Assembly (NCBI RefSeq): GCF_002236105.1
Contig: NZ_NIWU01000010.1
Coordinates: 54,357 to 118,356 of the forward strand
Direction: 5' to 3'
Source of the DNA: Pseudomonas umsongensis
GTDB lineage: Bacteria > Pseudomonadota > Gammaproteobacteria > Pseudomonadales > Pseudomonadaceae
DNA: 64,000 nucleotides
Shown in pieces: positions 34,192-43,101 of the stretch. How positions within the stretch are numbered: position 1 is the first letter of the stretch; each line of letters starts with the position of its first letter. The position numbers and the translations under genes were made by a program. Below the pieces are notes generated by a model that ran no database searches, had not been told where the DNA came from, and was given only the letters and a program-made list of their open reading frames with translations.

Positions 34192-35133
34192 GTGTCCAAG
34201 ATGATGGTCTTTACGGGGAATGCTAACCCCGATCTGGCTCGGCGTGTCGTACGTCAGCTGCATATCCCTCTCGGTGACATCTCTGTCGGTAAATTCTCCG
34301 ACGGCGAAATTACAGCCGAGATCAATGAAAACGTCCGCGGTAAAGATGTCTTCATTATTCAGCCGACTTGCGCTCCGACCAACGATAACCTGATGGAACT
34401 GGTAGTGATGGCTGATGCCTTCCGCCGCTCCTCGGCTACTCGTATCACTGCTGTTATTCCTTACTTTGGTTATGCCCGCCAGGATCGCCGTCCGCGTTCC
34501 GCACGTGTAGCTATCAGCGCGAAAGTCGTGGCTGACATGCTTACCGTAGTCGGTATCGACCGTGTTCTCACGGTTGATCTGCATGCTGACCAAATCCAGG
34601 GTTTCTTCGATATTCCGGTAGATAACATCTACGGCTCCCCGGTTCTGGTGGATGACATTGAAGATCAGCGCTTCGAAAACCTGATGATCGTATCCCCGGA
34701 CATTGGTGGCGTCGTGCGTGCACGTGCCGTTGCCAAATCCCTGGGCGTGGATCTCGGGATCATCGACAAACGCCGTGAGAAAGCCAATCACTCTGAAGTG
34801 ATGCATATCATCGGTGATGTCGAAGGGCGTACCTGTATTCTGGTCGATGACATGGTCGATACCGCCGGCACCCTGTGCCACGCGGCCAAGGCCTTGAAAG
34901 AGCATGGCGCTGCCAAGGTTTTCGCCTACTGCACGCACCCTGTGTTGTCCGGTCGCGCGATCGAAAACATCGAAAATTCCGTGCTGGACGAGCTGGTGGT
35001 GACTAACACCATCCCGCTGTCCGCTGCAGCACAAGCCTGTGCGCGTATCCGCCAACTGGATATCGCACCGGTAGTTGCCGAGGCGGTTCGCCGCATCAGC
35101 AATGAAGAATCGATCAGCGCGATGTTCCGCTAA
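34192..35133 (+). CDS. prs: Ribose-phosphate pyrophosphokinase
   Basis: 313-aa enzyme making PRPP from ribose-5-phosphate and ATP, feeding nucleotide, histidine and NAD synthesis, including the upp and hpt enzymes of this window. It has the DLHADQIQGFF region and the PRPP loop CILVDDMVDTAGT. It starts with GTG. Codon choice is more T-ending than in neighbours, as often seen in highly expressed genes. A strong terminator follows. Confidence 0.96.
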   Translation: MSKMMVFTGNANPDLARRVVRQLHIPLGDISVGKFSDGEITAEINENVRGKDVFIIQPTCAPTNDNLMELVVMADAFRRSSATRITAVIPYFGYARQDRRPRSARVAISAKVVADMLTVVGIDRVLTVDLHADQIQGFFDIPVDNIYGSPVLVDDIEDQRFENLMIVSPDIGGVVRARAVAKSLGVDLGIIDKRREKANHSEVMHIIGDVEGRTCILVDDMVDTAGTLCHAAKALKEHGAAKVFAYCTHPVLSGRAIENIENSVLDELVVTNTIPLSAAAQACARIRQLDIAPVVAEAVRRISNEESISAMFR

Positions 35134-35166
35134 GGGCCCTGCCCTTCTCGAAATGTCTCGTTGACG

Positions 35167-35210
35167 AAAAGCGCCCCGCCCCGGCATTCCTGTCGGGGCG
35201 GGGCTTTTTT
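35167..35210 (+). terminator. Intrinsic terminator after prs
   Basis: GCCCCGCCCCG and CGGGGCGGGGC pair around GCATTCCTGT, with A-rich flank before and TTTTTT after. It separates prs from rplY. Confidence 0.93.
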
Positions 35211-35275
35211 GCCCATATCGCCTTTAGCGCTGGTCGCAAACGCTGGGGCGAGTGTGGTTATTTTGGAGATACAAC

Positions 35276-35875
35276 ATGAACGATTTTACTCTGAATGCTG
35301 AAGTGCGTTCCGACCTGGGGAAAGGTGCGAGCCGCCGCCTGCGTCGTCTCGCAAGCCTGGTTCCAGCTGTAGTTTACGGTGGCGACAAAGCCCCTGAATC
35401 CATCAGCATGCTGGCCAAAGAAGTTGCCAAACTGCTCGAAAACGAAGCGGCTTACAGCCACATCATCGAGCTGAACGTTGGTGGCACCAAGCAAAACGTC
35501 GTAATCAAAGCTCTGCAACGTCACCCGGCCAAAGGCCACGTGATGCACGCTGACTTCGTACGCGTAGTTGCCGGCCAGAAGCTGACCGCTATCGTTCCAG
35601 TGCACTTCATCAACGAAGAAGCACCGACCAAGAAAGGCGGCGAAATCTCGCACGTTGTTGCCGAGATCGAAGTTTCCTGCCTGCCGAAAGATCTGCCTGA
35701 GTTCATCGAAGTCGACCTGGCTGACGCTGAAATCGGTTCGATCATTCACCTGTCCGACCTCAAAGCCCCTAAAGGCGTTGAGTTTGTTGCTCTGGCACAC
35801 GGCGATGACAAGGCTGTTGCCAACGTCCACGCTCCACGTGTTGCTCCAGAAGCTGCAGAAGGCGCTGCAGAGTAA
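35276..35875 (+). CDS. rplY: 50S ribosomal protein L25/CTC family
   Basis: 199-aa two-domain L25/TL5-type protein that binds 5S rRNA in the large subunit. The N-terminal L25 domain (to about residue 95) is followed by a C-terminal beta domain and an Ala/Glu-rich tail. It is longer than E. coli L25 (94 aa). TTGGAGATA precedes the ATG. Codons are biased as in other ribosomal genes. Confidence 0.95.
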   Translation: MNDFTLNAEVRSDLGKGASRRLRRLASLVPAVVYGGDKAPESISMLAKEVAKLLENEAAYSHIIELNVGGTKQNVVIKALQRHPAKGHVMHADFVRVVAGQKLTAIVPVHFINEEAPTKKGGEISHVVAEIEVSCLPKDLPEFIEVDLADAEIGSIIHLSDLKAPKGVEFVALAHGDDKAVANVHAPRVAPEAAEGAAE

Positions 35876-35958
35876 TTTACTCTGCGCTGCCGGAGTGACC
35901 GGAAACATCGCGGACTAGAGCGTAGCGAGAAAGCGGGCGAGAACGCGGAGTTTACATC

Positions 35959-36048
35959 ATGGTAAATGAGCAATTTTCGTCCACTTTCGCCGCACTCCCT
36001 GATTGCGGCGATGTTATCCACCACTCCAATGAAGGGCCCCTATCGTGA
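35959..36048 (+). CDS. Possible 29-aa leader peptide overlapping pth start
   Basis: ATG (35959) has a GGAG ribosome site 8 bases upstream. The 29-codon frame starts MVNEQFSSTFAALPDCGDV and ends in TGA at 36046-36048, sharing four bases (GTGA) with the GTG start of pth. A CGCCGCA/TGCGGCG hairpin lies inside the frame. Translational coupling to pth is likely if the frame is translated. Confidence 0.45.
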   Translation: MVNEQFSSTFAALPDCGDVIHHSNEGPLS

Positions 36049-36629
36049 CTGCCATTAAACTGATCGTTGGCTTGGGAAATCCAGGCGCTGAATACGAACA
36101 GACCCGGCATAACGCAGGGGCCCTTTTTGTTGAGCGCATCGCGAACGCACAAGGTGTGAATCTTGTGGCGGACCGCAAATATTTCGGCCTGACCGGGCGC
36201 TTTTCGCATCAGGGTCAGGATGTTCGTCTGCTGATTCCCACCACGTACATGAACCGTAGCGGCCAGGCCGTGGCGGCCCTTGCAGGTTTCTTCCGCATCA
36301 AGCCTGAAGAAATCCTCGTGGCACACGACGAACTCGATCTTCCTCCGGGCGTTGCCAAACTCAAAGTGGGCGGCGGCCATGGCGGTCATAACGGTTTGCG
36401 CGACATCATTGCGCAACTGGGCAATCAGAACACTTTCCACCGCCTGCGGCTTGGCATCGGTCACCCGGGCGTCGCCAGCATGGTTTCAAATTTCGTCCTG
36501 GGTCGTGCGCCACGCGCCGAACAGGAAAAACTCGATGCCAGCATCGACTTTGCCCTCGGCGTGCTGCCGGATATCCTCGCCGGTGAATGGAACCGCGCGA
36601 TGAAAAACCTGCACAGCCAGAAGGCCTGA
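36045..36629 (+). CDS. pth: Peptidyl-tRNA hydrolase
   Basis: 194-aa enzyme that frees tRNA from prematurely dropped peptidyl-tRNA. IVGLGNPGAEYEQTRHNAG contains catalytic His20 and the family Asn. The later DELDLPPGVAKLK and GGGHGGHNGLRDI blocks are typical. GTG start. It is followed by ychF 22 bases on, the standard rplY-pth-ychF order. A 29-codon frame overlaps its start. Confidence 0.96.
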   Translation: MTAIKLIVGLGNPGAEYEQTRHNAGALFVERIANAQGVNLVADRKYFGLTGRFSHQGQDVRLLIPTTYMNRSGQAVAALAGFFRIKPEEILVAHDELDLPPGVAKLKVGGGHGGHNGLRDIIAQLGNQNTFHRLRLGIGHPGVASMVSNFVLGRAPRAEQEKLDASIDFALGVLPDILAGEWNRAMKNLHSQKA

Positions 36630-36651
36630 CTTTTACCCGAGGGGAAACACC

Positions 36652-37752
36652 ATGGGATTCAATTGCGGCATCGTCGGCCTGCCTAACGTCGGCAAGTCCA
36701 CCCTGTTCAACGCCCTGACCAAATCCGGTATCGCGGCCGAGAACTTCCCCTTCTGCACCATCGAGCCCAACAGCGGTATCGTGCCGATGCCGGATCCGCG
36801 CCTGCAGGCCCTGGCGGAAATCGTCAATCCAAAGCGCATCCTGCCGACCACCATGGAATTCGTCGACATCGCAGGTCTCGTGGCCGGCGCGTCGAAAGGT
36901 GAAGGCCTGGGCAACAAGTTTTTGGCCAACATCCGTGAAACCGATGCCATCGCCCACGTGGTCCGCTGCTTCGAAGACGAGAACGTGATTCACGTCTCCA
37001 ACAGCGTCGACCCCAAACGCGACATCGAAATCATCGACCTGGAACTGATCTTCGCCGACCTCGACAGCTGCGAGAAGCAACTGCAGAAAGTCGCGCGCAA
37101 CGCCAAGGGCGGCGACAAGGACGCAGTGGTCCAGAAAGGCCTGCTGGAGCAATTGATCTCGCACTTCACCGAAGGCAAGCCGGCGCGCAGCCTGATGAAG
37201 AACATGGGCACCGACGAGAAGGCGGTGATCAAGGGCTTCCACCTGCTGACCACCAAGCCGGTCATGTACATCGCCAACGTCGCTGAAGACGGTTTCGAGA
37301 ACAACCCGCACCTGGACGTGGTCAAGGCCATCGCCGAAGAAGAAGGCGCCATGGTTGTTCCGGTGTGCAACAAGATCGAAGCGGAAATCGCCGAGCTCGA
37401 TGACGGTGAAGAGAAAGACATGTTCCTCGAAGCCCTGGGCCTCGAAGAGCCTGGCCTGAACCGCGTGATCCGCGCTGGCTACGAAATGCTGCACCTGCAG
37501 ACTTACTTCACCGCCGGTGTCGAAGAAGTCCGCGCCTGGACCGTGCGAGTCGGTGCTACCGCACCACAAGCTGCAGGCGTGATCCATACCGACTTCGAAA
37601 AGGGCTTCATCCGCGCCGAAGTGATCGCCTACAACGACTTCATCCAGTACAAGGGTGAAGCCGGTACCAAGGAAGCAGGCAAATGGCGCCTGGAAGGCAA
37701 GGATTACATCGTCAAGGACGGCGACGTGATGCACTTCCGCTTCAACGTCTGA
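36652..37752 (+). CDS. ychF: Redox-regulated ATPase YchF (Obg-like)
   Basis: 366-aa universally conserved OLA1/YchF P-loop ATPase that associates with ribosomes. The P-loop is GLPNVGKST (9-17). The NKIE motif replaces the GTPase NKxD, explaining ATP preference. A coiled-coil insert and a C-terminal TGS domain (ARAWTVRVGATAPQAAGVIHTDFE region) follow. Last gene of the run, ending in a bidirectional terminator. Confidence 0.96.
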   Translation: MGFNCGIVGLPNVGKSTLFNALTKSGIAAENFPFCTIEPNSGIVPMPDPRLQALAEIVNPKRILPTTMEFVDIAGLVAGASKGEGLGNKFLANIRETDAIAHVVRCFEDENVIHVSNSVDPKRDIEIIDLELIFADLDSCEKQLQKVARNAKGGDKDAVVQKGLLEQLISHFTEGKPARSLMKNMGTDEKAVIKGFHLLTTKPVMYIANVAEDGFENNPHLDVVKAIAEEEGAMVVPVCNKIEAEIAELDDGEEKDMFLEALGLEEPGLNRVIRAGYEMLHLQTYFTAGVEEVRAWTVRVGATAPQAAGVIHTDFEKGFIRAEVIAYNDFIQYKGEAGTKEAGKWRLEGKDYIVKDGDVMHFRFNV

Positions 37753-37769
37753 CGTTCGCAACCATTAAC

Positions 37770-37798
37770 AAAAAAAGCACCCTGGGGTGCTTTTTTTG
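37770..37798. terminator. Bidirectional terminator between ychF and ycaO-like gene
   Basis: Stem GCACCC/GGGTGC extended by A-run and T-run pairing. It can stop ychF on the plus strand and the convergent OsmC-YcaO gene on the minus strand. Confidence 0.92.
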
Positions 37799-37816
37799 TG
37801 GGCGCTTTAAACGGGG

Positions 37817-40018
37817 TTAGCCCGTCACCTTCGCGCGCGCCGCGTGCAGTTTCTTGTAGCTCTCGATCAGTCGCAGATGCCTGTCGAGGCCTTCCAGCTT
37901 CATGCTGGTAGGCGTCAAGCCGAAGAAGCGCACGCTGCCGTTCACGGAGCCGATCGCGGCGTCCATGCGCTCGTTGCCGAACATCCGGCGGAAGTTGGCC
38001 TCGTAATCGGCCAGCTCCAGGTCCTCGTCCAGTTCCATCTCCAGCACCACGTTCACGGCCTGGTAGAACAAGCCGCGCTCGACCGTGTTGTCGTTGTACT
38101 GGAGGAACATTTCCACCAGCTCCTTGGCCTCTTCAAATTTCTGCAAGACGAGATTGAGCAACAACTTCAACTCCAGGATCGTCAACTGACCCCAGACGGT
38201 ATTGTCGTCGAATTCGATGCCGATCAAGGTGGTGATGTCGGTGTAGTCATCCAGCTCGCTGTCTTCCAGACGCTTGAGCAGTGACTTCAGGCCGGCCTTG
38301 TCCAGGCTGTGCAGATTGAGGATGTCCTCACGGAAAAACAGCGCTTTGTTGGTGTTATCCCAGATCAGGTCGTCAACCGGATAAATTTCCGAGTAATCCG
38401 GCACCAGAATGCGGCAGGCCGTCGCGCCGATGTGCTCATACACCGCCATGTACACTTCTTTGCCCATGCCTTCGAGAATGCCGAACAAGGTCGCGGCTTC
38501 CTCGGCATTGGAGTTTTCACCCTGGCCGGAGAAGTCCCACTCCACGAATTCGTAATCGGACTGGGCACTGAAGAAGCGCCACGACACCACGCCGCTCGAA
38601 TCGATGAAGTGCTCGACGAAGTTGTTAGGCTCAGTCACCGCATGGCCTTCAAAGGTCGGCAGGGGCAAGTCATTGAGGCCTTCGAAGCTGCGGCCCTGCA
38701 ACAACTCCGTCAGGCTGCGTTCCAGCGCCACTTCCAGGCTCGGGTGCGCGCCGAACGAGGCGAATACACCACCGGTACGCGGGTTCATCAAGGTGACGCA
38801 CATTACCGGGAACTCGCCCCCCAGGGACGCATCCTTCACCAACACAGGGAACCCCTGCTCTTCCAGCGCCTGGATACCGGCCAGTATCGCGGGGTATTTC
38901 GCCAGCACGTCGGCCGGCACATCCGGCAGGGCAAATTCACCTTCGATGATTTCGCGCTTTACCGCGCGCTCGAAGATTTCCGACAAGCACTGCACCTGCG
39001 CTTCGGCCAGCGTATTACCGGCGCTCATGCCATTGCTCAGGTACAGGTTTTCGATCAGGTTGGAGGGGAAATACACCACCTCGCCGTCTGACTGGCGTAC
39101 ATACGGCAGCGAACAGATGCCGCGCTCTTCGTTGCCCGAGTTGGTGTCGATCAGATGCGAGCCACGCAACTCGCCATCGCGGTTGTAAACCCGCAGGCAG
39201 TAGGCGTCGAGAATCTCCGGCGGCAGTTCATCTTTAGGGCCAGGCTGGAACCAGCGTTCGTTCGGGTAGTGTACAAACGCCGCATTGGCGATGTCCTCTC
39301 CCCAGAACTGATCGTTGTAGAAGAAGTTACAGTTCAACCGCTCGATGAACTCGCCCAAGGCCGACGCCAACGCGCCCTCTTTGGTCGCGCCCTTGCCATT
39401 GGTAAAGCACATAGGCGAGTGCGCATCGCGGATATGCAGCGACCATACATTGGGCACGATATTGCGCCACGAAGCGATTTCGATCTTCATGCCCAGGTCG
39501 GCCAGAATGCCCGACATGTTGGCAATGGTCTGTTCCAGCGGCAGGTCTTTGCCCACGATGTAGGTGCCCGCCCCTGAACCTGAAATGGAAGCCGGCATCA
39601 GCAACGCCTGGGCGTCGGCATCCAGGTTCTCCACCTCTTCAATCACGAACTCAGGCCCGGCCTGCACCACCTTTTTGACGGTGCAGCGGTCGATGGAGCG
39701 CAAGATGCCCTGACGGTCTTTGTCGGAGATATCTGCCGGCAACTCGACCTGAATCTTGAAAATCTGGTTGTAGCGGTTTTCCGGGTCGACGATGTTGTTC
39801 TGCGACAGTCGGATGTTTTCGGTAGGGATATTGCGAGTGTCGCAGTACAACTTCACAAAGTAAGCCGCACACAACGCCGACGAAGCCAGGAAGTAGTCGA
39901 ACGGACCCGGTGCCGAGCCATCGCCCTTATAGCGGATAGGCTGGTCGGCCACCACGGTGAAGTCATCGAACTTGGCTTCAAGTCGAAGGTTGTCGAGAAA
40001 ATTGACCTTGATTTCCAT
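37817..40018 (-). CDS. OsmC domain-YcaO domain fusion protein
   Basis: 733-aa protein. Residues 1-140 are an OsmC/Ohr-like domain with candidate peroxidatic cysteines (SSALCAAYF and IDRCTVKKV). Residues about 170-520 are a YcaO ATP-dependent cyclodehydratase-like domain with the glutamate-rich ATP site (SALGEFIERLNCNFF and EAQVQCLSEIFERAVK). The C-terminal 200 residues are helical and acidic. E. coli YcaO lacks the OsmC part and is linked genetically to RimO-dependent methylthiolation of ribosomal protein S12. The substrate here is unknown. The start MEIKVNFLDN is chosen over a longer frame. Confidence 0.88.
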   Translation of the reverse strand: MEIKVNFLDNLRLEAKFDDFTVVADQPIRYKGDGSAPGPFDYFLASSALCAAYFVKLYCDTRNIPTENIRLSQNNIVDPENRYNQIFKIQVELPADISDKDRQGILRSIDRCTVKKVVQAGPEFVIEEVENLDADAQALLMPASISGSGAGTYIVGKDLPLEQTIANMSGILADLGMKIEIASWRNIVPNVWSLHIRDAHSPMCFTNGKGATKEGALASALGEFIERLNCNFFYNDQFWGEDIANAAFVHYPNERWFQPGPKDELPPEILDAYCLRVYNRDGELRGSHLIDTNSGNEERGICSLPYVRQSDGEVVYFPSNLIENLYLSNGMSAGNTLAEAQVQCLSEIFERAVKREIIEGEFALPDVPADVLAKYPAILAGIQALEEQGFPVLVKDASLGGEFPVMCVTLMNPRTGGVFASFGAHPSLEVALERSLTELLQGRSFEGLNDLPLPTFEGHAVTEPNNFVEHFIDSSGVVSWRFFSAQSDYEFVEWDFSGQGENSNAEEAATLFGILEGMGKEVYMAVYEHIGATACRILVPDYSEIYPVDDLIWDNTNKALFFREDILNLHSLDKAGLKSLLKRLEDSELDDYTDITTLIGIEFDDNTVWGQLTILELKLLLNLVLQKFEEAKELVEMFLQYNDNTVERGLFYQAVNVVLEMELDEDLELADYEANFRRMFGNERMDAAIGSVNGSVRFFGLTPTSMKLEGLDRHLRLIESYKKLHAARAKVTG

Positions 40019-40118
40019 GCGGGATACCACAATAGCGAGCAAACGAATGGCCGCCATTATCCGGCTTTTCAGCCGGAAGTCTTGTGCAAGCTCGCGCTAA
40101 CGGCTTAGTGGCAGGTGA

Positions 40119-41336
40119 TCAGGCCTTTTTGGCGCGTGGCAGGAAAATCGCCAATACACCCAATAACGGCAGGAATGAACACAGGAAGTACACGTATTCG
40201 ATGCCGTGTATGTCCGCCAGGTGGCCCAGCAGCGCCGCGCCAATCCCACCGAAGCCGAACATCAGGCCGAAGAACACCCCGGCAATCATCCCGACATTGC
40301 CTGGCACCAACTCCTGGGCGTACACCACGATGGCCGAGAAGGCTGAGGCGAGGATGAAGCCGATGACTACACTCAGGACAGTGGTCCAGAACAGGTCCAC
40401 ATGCGGCAGCAGCAATGTGAACGGCGCAACGCCCAGGATCGAGAACCAGATCACCGCCTTGCGCCCGATTTTGTCGCCGATGGGCCCGCCGAAGAAGGTC
40501 CCCGCGGCCACCGCACCGAGAAACAGGAACAGGTGCAGCTGCGAACTGGCCACCGACAGGTCGAACTTCTCTATCAGGTAGAAGGTGAAATAACTGGTGA
40601 GGCTGGACATGTAGAAGTATTTGGAGAACACCAGCAGCCCGAGCACCACCAGCGCGCTGGTCACCCGCCCCTTGGACAGGCCGTGGGTCGCTGCCTGGCC
40701 CTGCTTGAGCTTGAACAGGTTCAAGTGGTTGGCGTACCAGCGACTGATCCGGTACAGCACGAACAGTGCAAACACCGCGAACAAGCCGAACCAGGCCACA
40801 TTCCCTTGGCCGTAAGGGATGATGATCGCCGCCGCCAGCAACGGACCGAACGCCGAGCCCGCGTTGCCCCCGACCTGGAAGGTCGATTGTGCCAGGCCAA
40901 ACCGCCCCCCCGAGGCCAGCCGCGCCACGCGAGAAGCTTCCGGGTGAAAGGTCGAGGAGCCAATGCCGATCAAGCCCGCCGCCAGCAGAATCAGCGGGAA
41001 GCTGCCGACCACCGACATCATCACGATGCCGATCAAAGTGCAGACCGTACCGGCTGGCAACAGCCAGGGCTTGGGATGGCGGTCAGTGTGGTAGCCGACC
41101 CAGGGTTGCAGCAGCGAAGCGGTCAGCTGGAAGGTCAGGGTGATCAGGCCGACCTGGGTGAACGTCAGGCCATAGTTGGCCTTGAGCATCGGGTAGATCG
41201 ACGGCAGCACCGATTGAATCAGGTCGTTGATCAGGTGCGCCAGTGCCACCGCGCCGATGATGCGCATGACCAGAGGGCTGCTTTGTGAAGGCGCGGACGC
41301 CGCCGCAGTGGCGGGCTGAACGTTGCTGATAGCCAT
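40119..41336 (-). CDS. MFS transporter, Fsr (fosmidomycin resistance) family
   Basis: 405-aa inner-membrane MFS protein with 12 hydrophobic segments. ALAHLINDLIQSVLPSIYPM and the motif ADHRDRHPKPW-type loop (here GYHTDRHPKPW) fit the Fsr family, known from E. coli as a fosmidomycin efflux protein. Natural substrate is unknown. The ATG at 41336 is preferred over an upstream in-frame start. Confidence 0.85.
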   Translation of the reverse strand: MAISNVQPATAAASAPSQSSPLVMRIIGAVALAHLINDLIQSVLPSIYPMLKANYGLTFTQVGLITLTFQLTASLLQPWVGYHTDRHPKPWLLPAGTVCTLIGIVMMSVVGSFPLILLAAGLIGIGSSTFHPEASRVARLASGGRFGLAQSTFQVGGNAGSAFGPLLAAAIIIPYGQGNVAWFGLFAVFALFVLYRISRWYANHLNLFKLKQGQAATHGLSKGRVTSALVVLGLLVFSKYFYMSSLTSYFTFYLIEKFDLSVASSQLHLFLFLGAVAAGTFFGGPIGDKIGRKAVIWFSILGVAPFTLLLPHVDLFWTTVLSVVIGFILASAFSAIVVYAQELVPGNVGMIAGVFFGLMFGFGGIGAALLGHLADIHGIEYVYFLCSFLPLLGVLAIFLPRAKKA

Positions 41337-41537
41337 GAAATTTCCGAAAAACAGAGGGGTGCACACGGGCAGGTGCGTCAATGTGCCATTTTTCGTTGCG
41401 GCAGCGCCATCCCCTTAGCCTGCTAACGACCTCGGTATTGGGCAGATTTCCACTCGATCGATACCCTCCTCCGCCCCGTTTTTTCGGCTCAGGAAGATAA
41501 GCGGTTGAAAGTGTAGAGAAATATTTTAAATTTACGC

Positions 41538-41566
41538 TTGACGCATCTGCATTACCGGTGAATAAT
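41538..41566 (+). promoter_or_regulatory. Promoter of tRNA-Met
   Basis: TTGACG (41538-41543), 17-base spacer, AATAAT (41561-41566), ending 12 bases before the tRNA 5' end. Confidence 0.8.
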
Positions 41567-41578
41567 GCGCGCCATCTT

Positions 41579-41655
41579 GGCTACATAGCTCAGTTGGTTA
41601 GAGCATAGCATTCATAATGCTGGGGTCCGGGGTTCAAGTCCCTGTGTAGCCACCA
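41579..41655 (+). tRNA. tRNA-Met (CAU, elongator)
   Basis: 77 bases including CCA. Acceptor stem GGCTACA/TGTAGCC, anticodon loop TTCATAA (anticodon CAT), T-arm GGGGTTCAAGTCCC. The perfectly paired first base pair and the lack of the three G-C anticodon-stem pairs argue for elongator rather than initiator. Confidence 0.96.
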
Positions 41656-41662
41656 AGTGCTA

Positions 41663-41696
41663 AAAACGGCTTACCGAAAGGTAAGCCGTTTTTTTA
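41663..41696 (+). terminator. Terminator of tRNA-Met
   Basis: AAACGGCTTACC and GGTAAGCCGTTT pair around GAAA, with a T-run after the stem. Confidence 0.94.
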
Positions 41697-41720
41697 TGCC
41701 TCAAGAAAATGGCTGCTCCC

Positions 41721-41822
41721 TTGTAGGAGCGAGCATGCTCGCGATGGACTTGAACGATAACGCGGGGAGTCAGGTTCCCCCGCGGTGCATTTGAGTCCAT
41801 CGCGAGCATGCTCGCTCCTACA
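41721..41822. repeat. Long inverted repeat (family A-related, GTAGGAGCGAGCATGCTCGCGATGGA)
   Basis: Arms at 41721-41751 and 41793-41822 are near-perfect inverted copies. The unit differs from the REP-like copies at 5.5, 17.1 and 60.1 kb by the central CATG and the GATGGACT tail. It ends 15 bases before the DUF2817 gene stop. Confidence 0.9.
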
Positions 41823-41837
41823 CCATCATCGTCATCA

Positions 41838-42947
41838 TCAGCAACGAATCGCCGGTAGCGCCGACAACGCCCGCTCCCAGATCTGCCAGGTACGCAGCCA
41901 GACCATGGCCTGCCAATCGCTATCGGCCGGATAGAACTGTTCAAGCAGATTCAACTTGATCTCTCGCCCCTGCGCATCGTGGACATTACCGTGCAGATGC
42001 AACCAGTGGTCATCGCGCAGATGTCGATGGACGTCCGGCCCCGGATAAGTCCCGCACTCGATCACGAACGGCATCAACCGCACCTGCGGCAGCGCATTGA
42101 GCAACGCCTGCGAGGTGTAGCCGGTCGCAGTGGCTGCAACACCGGTTTCGCTCAGGGTGTCGGCGCCGGTGTGCAACGTGTAGAGCCACGGACCGTAAAT
42201 TGCCTGGGCATCGGCCAGCGCCGGATAAGCCGCTTCGGTGATCGTCAACAACATCGGATGCCCATACTCCCCGGCCCCGGTGTGCAAGTCGAAACACAGG
42301 GCGACGTCGGCATGGGCCACGTGCTTTTGCATGATCTGCTGCAATGTACGGTTCGACCAACTGGGCGCCACCCCGCCGAAGAACAATCCGTCCGGGTGCG
42401 CATGCTGGCCACCTTCAACAATCGACATGACCGCGGGCCATCCGTGCAGGCGGATTTGCTCATCCAGCAAGGCATCGGCCCGATCTCGCTCAGGCCCGCG
42501 CAACTGCGTGCAGGCATAAATTTCATGCAGCGCGTCATAAGCCTGGTTGTCCGGCAGCGCACGATCGAAGTCCAGGTGATTGCGGTTCAGGTCGATGTTG
42601 TCTTCATTGACCCGACGCAGCCACGCCATGCCCCAGGGATTGATCGCATGAATCATCACCACGGCGACATCCGTCGGCAATGAGCGCTTACCGAGCTCCT
42701 GCAGCCACTTGATCTGGCAACCCGAGCCATAGAAGCCCTCGACCCCGTGAGTACCGCTCAGCGCGATCAGCAGGCGTTTAGCGCCAGGATCGCCGAGTAC
42801 CGCTACATCGGTGCCCAAGGCCTCGCCTGATGGCCCCTTGAGAGGATGGGGATACTCGCTCAGCGTCGCACCGGCCGCGGTTGCCGCCGCCAGGAATTGT
42901 TCGCGCTGGGAACGGTAGCTGGGCTGGGCTGGAAACTCGCTGTGCAT
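41838..42947 (-). CDS. DUF2817 (M14-like) metallopeptidase
   Basis: 369-aa predicted zinc carboxypeptidase-like enzyme. HGVEG (His67, Glu70) and DLHTG give the M14-type zinc ligands, and DNIDLNRNHLDF is a conserved central motif. No signal peptide is seen, so it is probably cytosolic. It is divergent from ggt, which also acts on gamma-glutamyl peptides, though a link is only suggestive. The ATG at 42947 is chosen over a much longer frame. Confidence 0.8.
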   Translation of the reverse strand: MHSEFPAQPSYRSQREQFLAAATAAGATLSEYPHPLKGPSGEALGTDVAVLGDPGAKRLLIALSGTHGVEGFYGSGCQIKWLQELGKRSLPTDVAVVMIHAINPWGMAWLRRVNEDNIDLNRNHLDFDRALPDNQAYDALHEIYACTQLRGPERDRADALLDEQIRLHGWPAVMSIVEGGQHAHPDGLFFGGVAPSWSNRTLQQIMQKHVAHADVALCFDLHTGAGEYGHPMLLTITEAAYPALADAQAIYGPWLYTLHTGADTLSETGVAATATGYTSQALLNALPQVRLMPFVIECGTYPGPDVHRHLRDDHWLHLHGNVHDAQGREIKLNLLEQFYPADSDWQAMVWLRTWQIWERALSALPAIRC

Positions 42948-43101
42948 GGCTGCCTCTTGTGGGTCTTGTGGGGTGATCGCTGGCAATGACCCTACAGAAA
43001 ATCCGTCGATTGATGAAGAGCGACCACGGGACCTGGTTTGCGTCACTGCGAGGTCACCGATACAGTCCCCGGTATATTTATCCCACGGACGGAGTGCCCC
43101 C

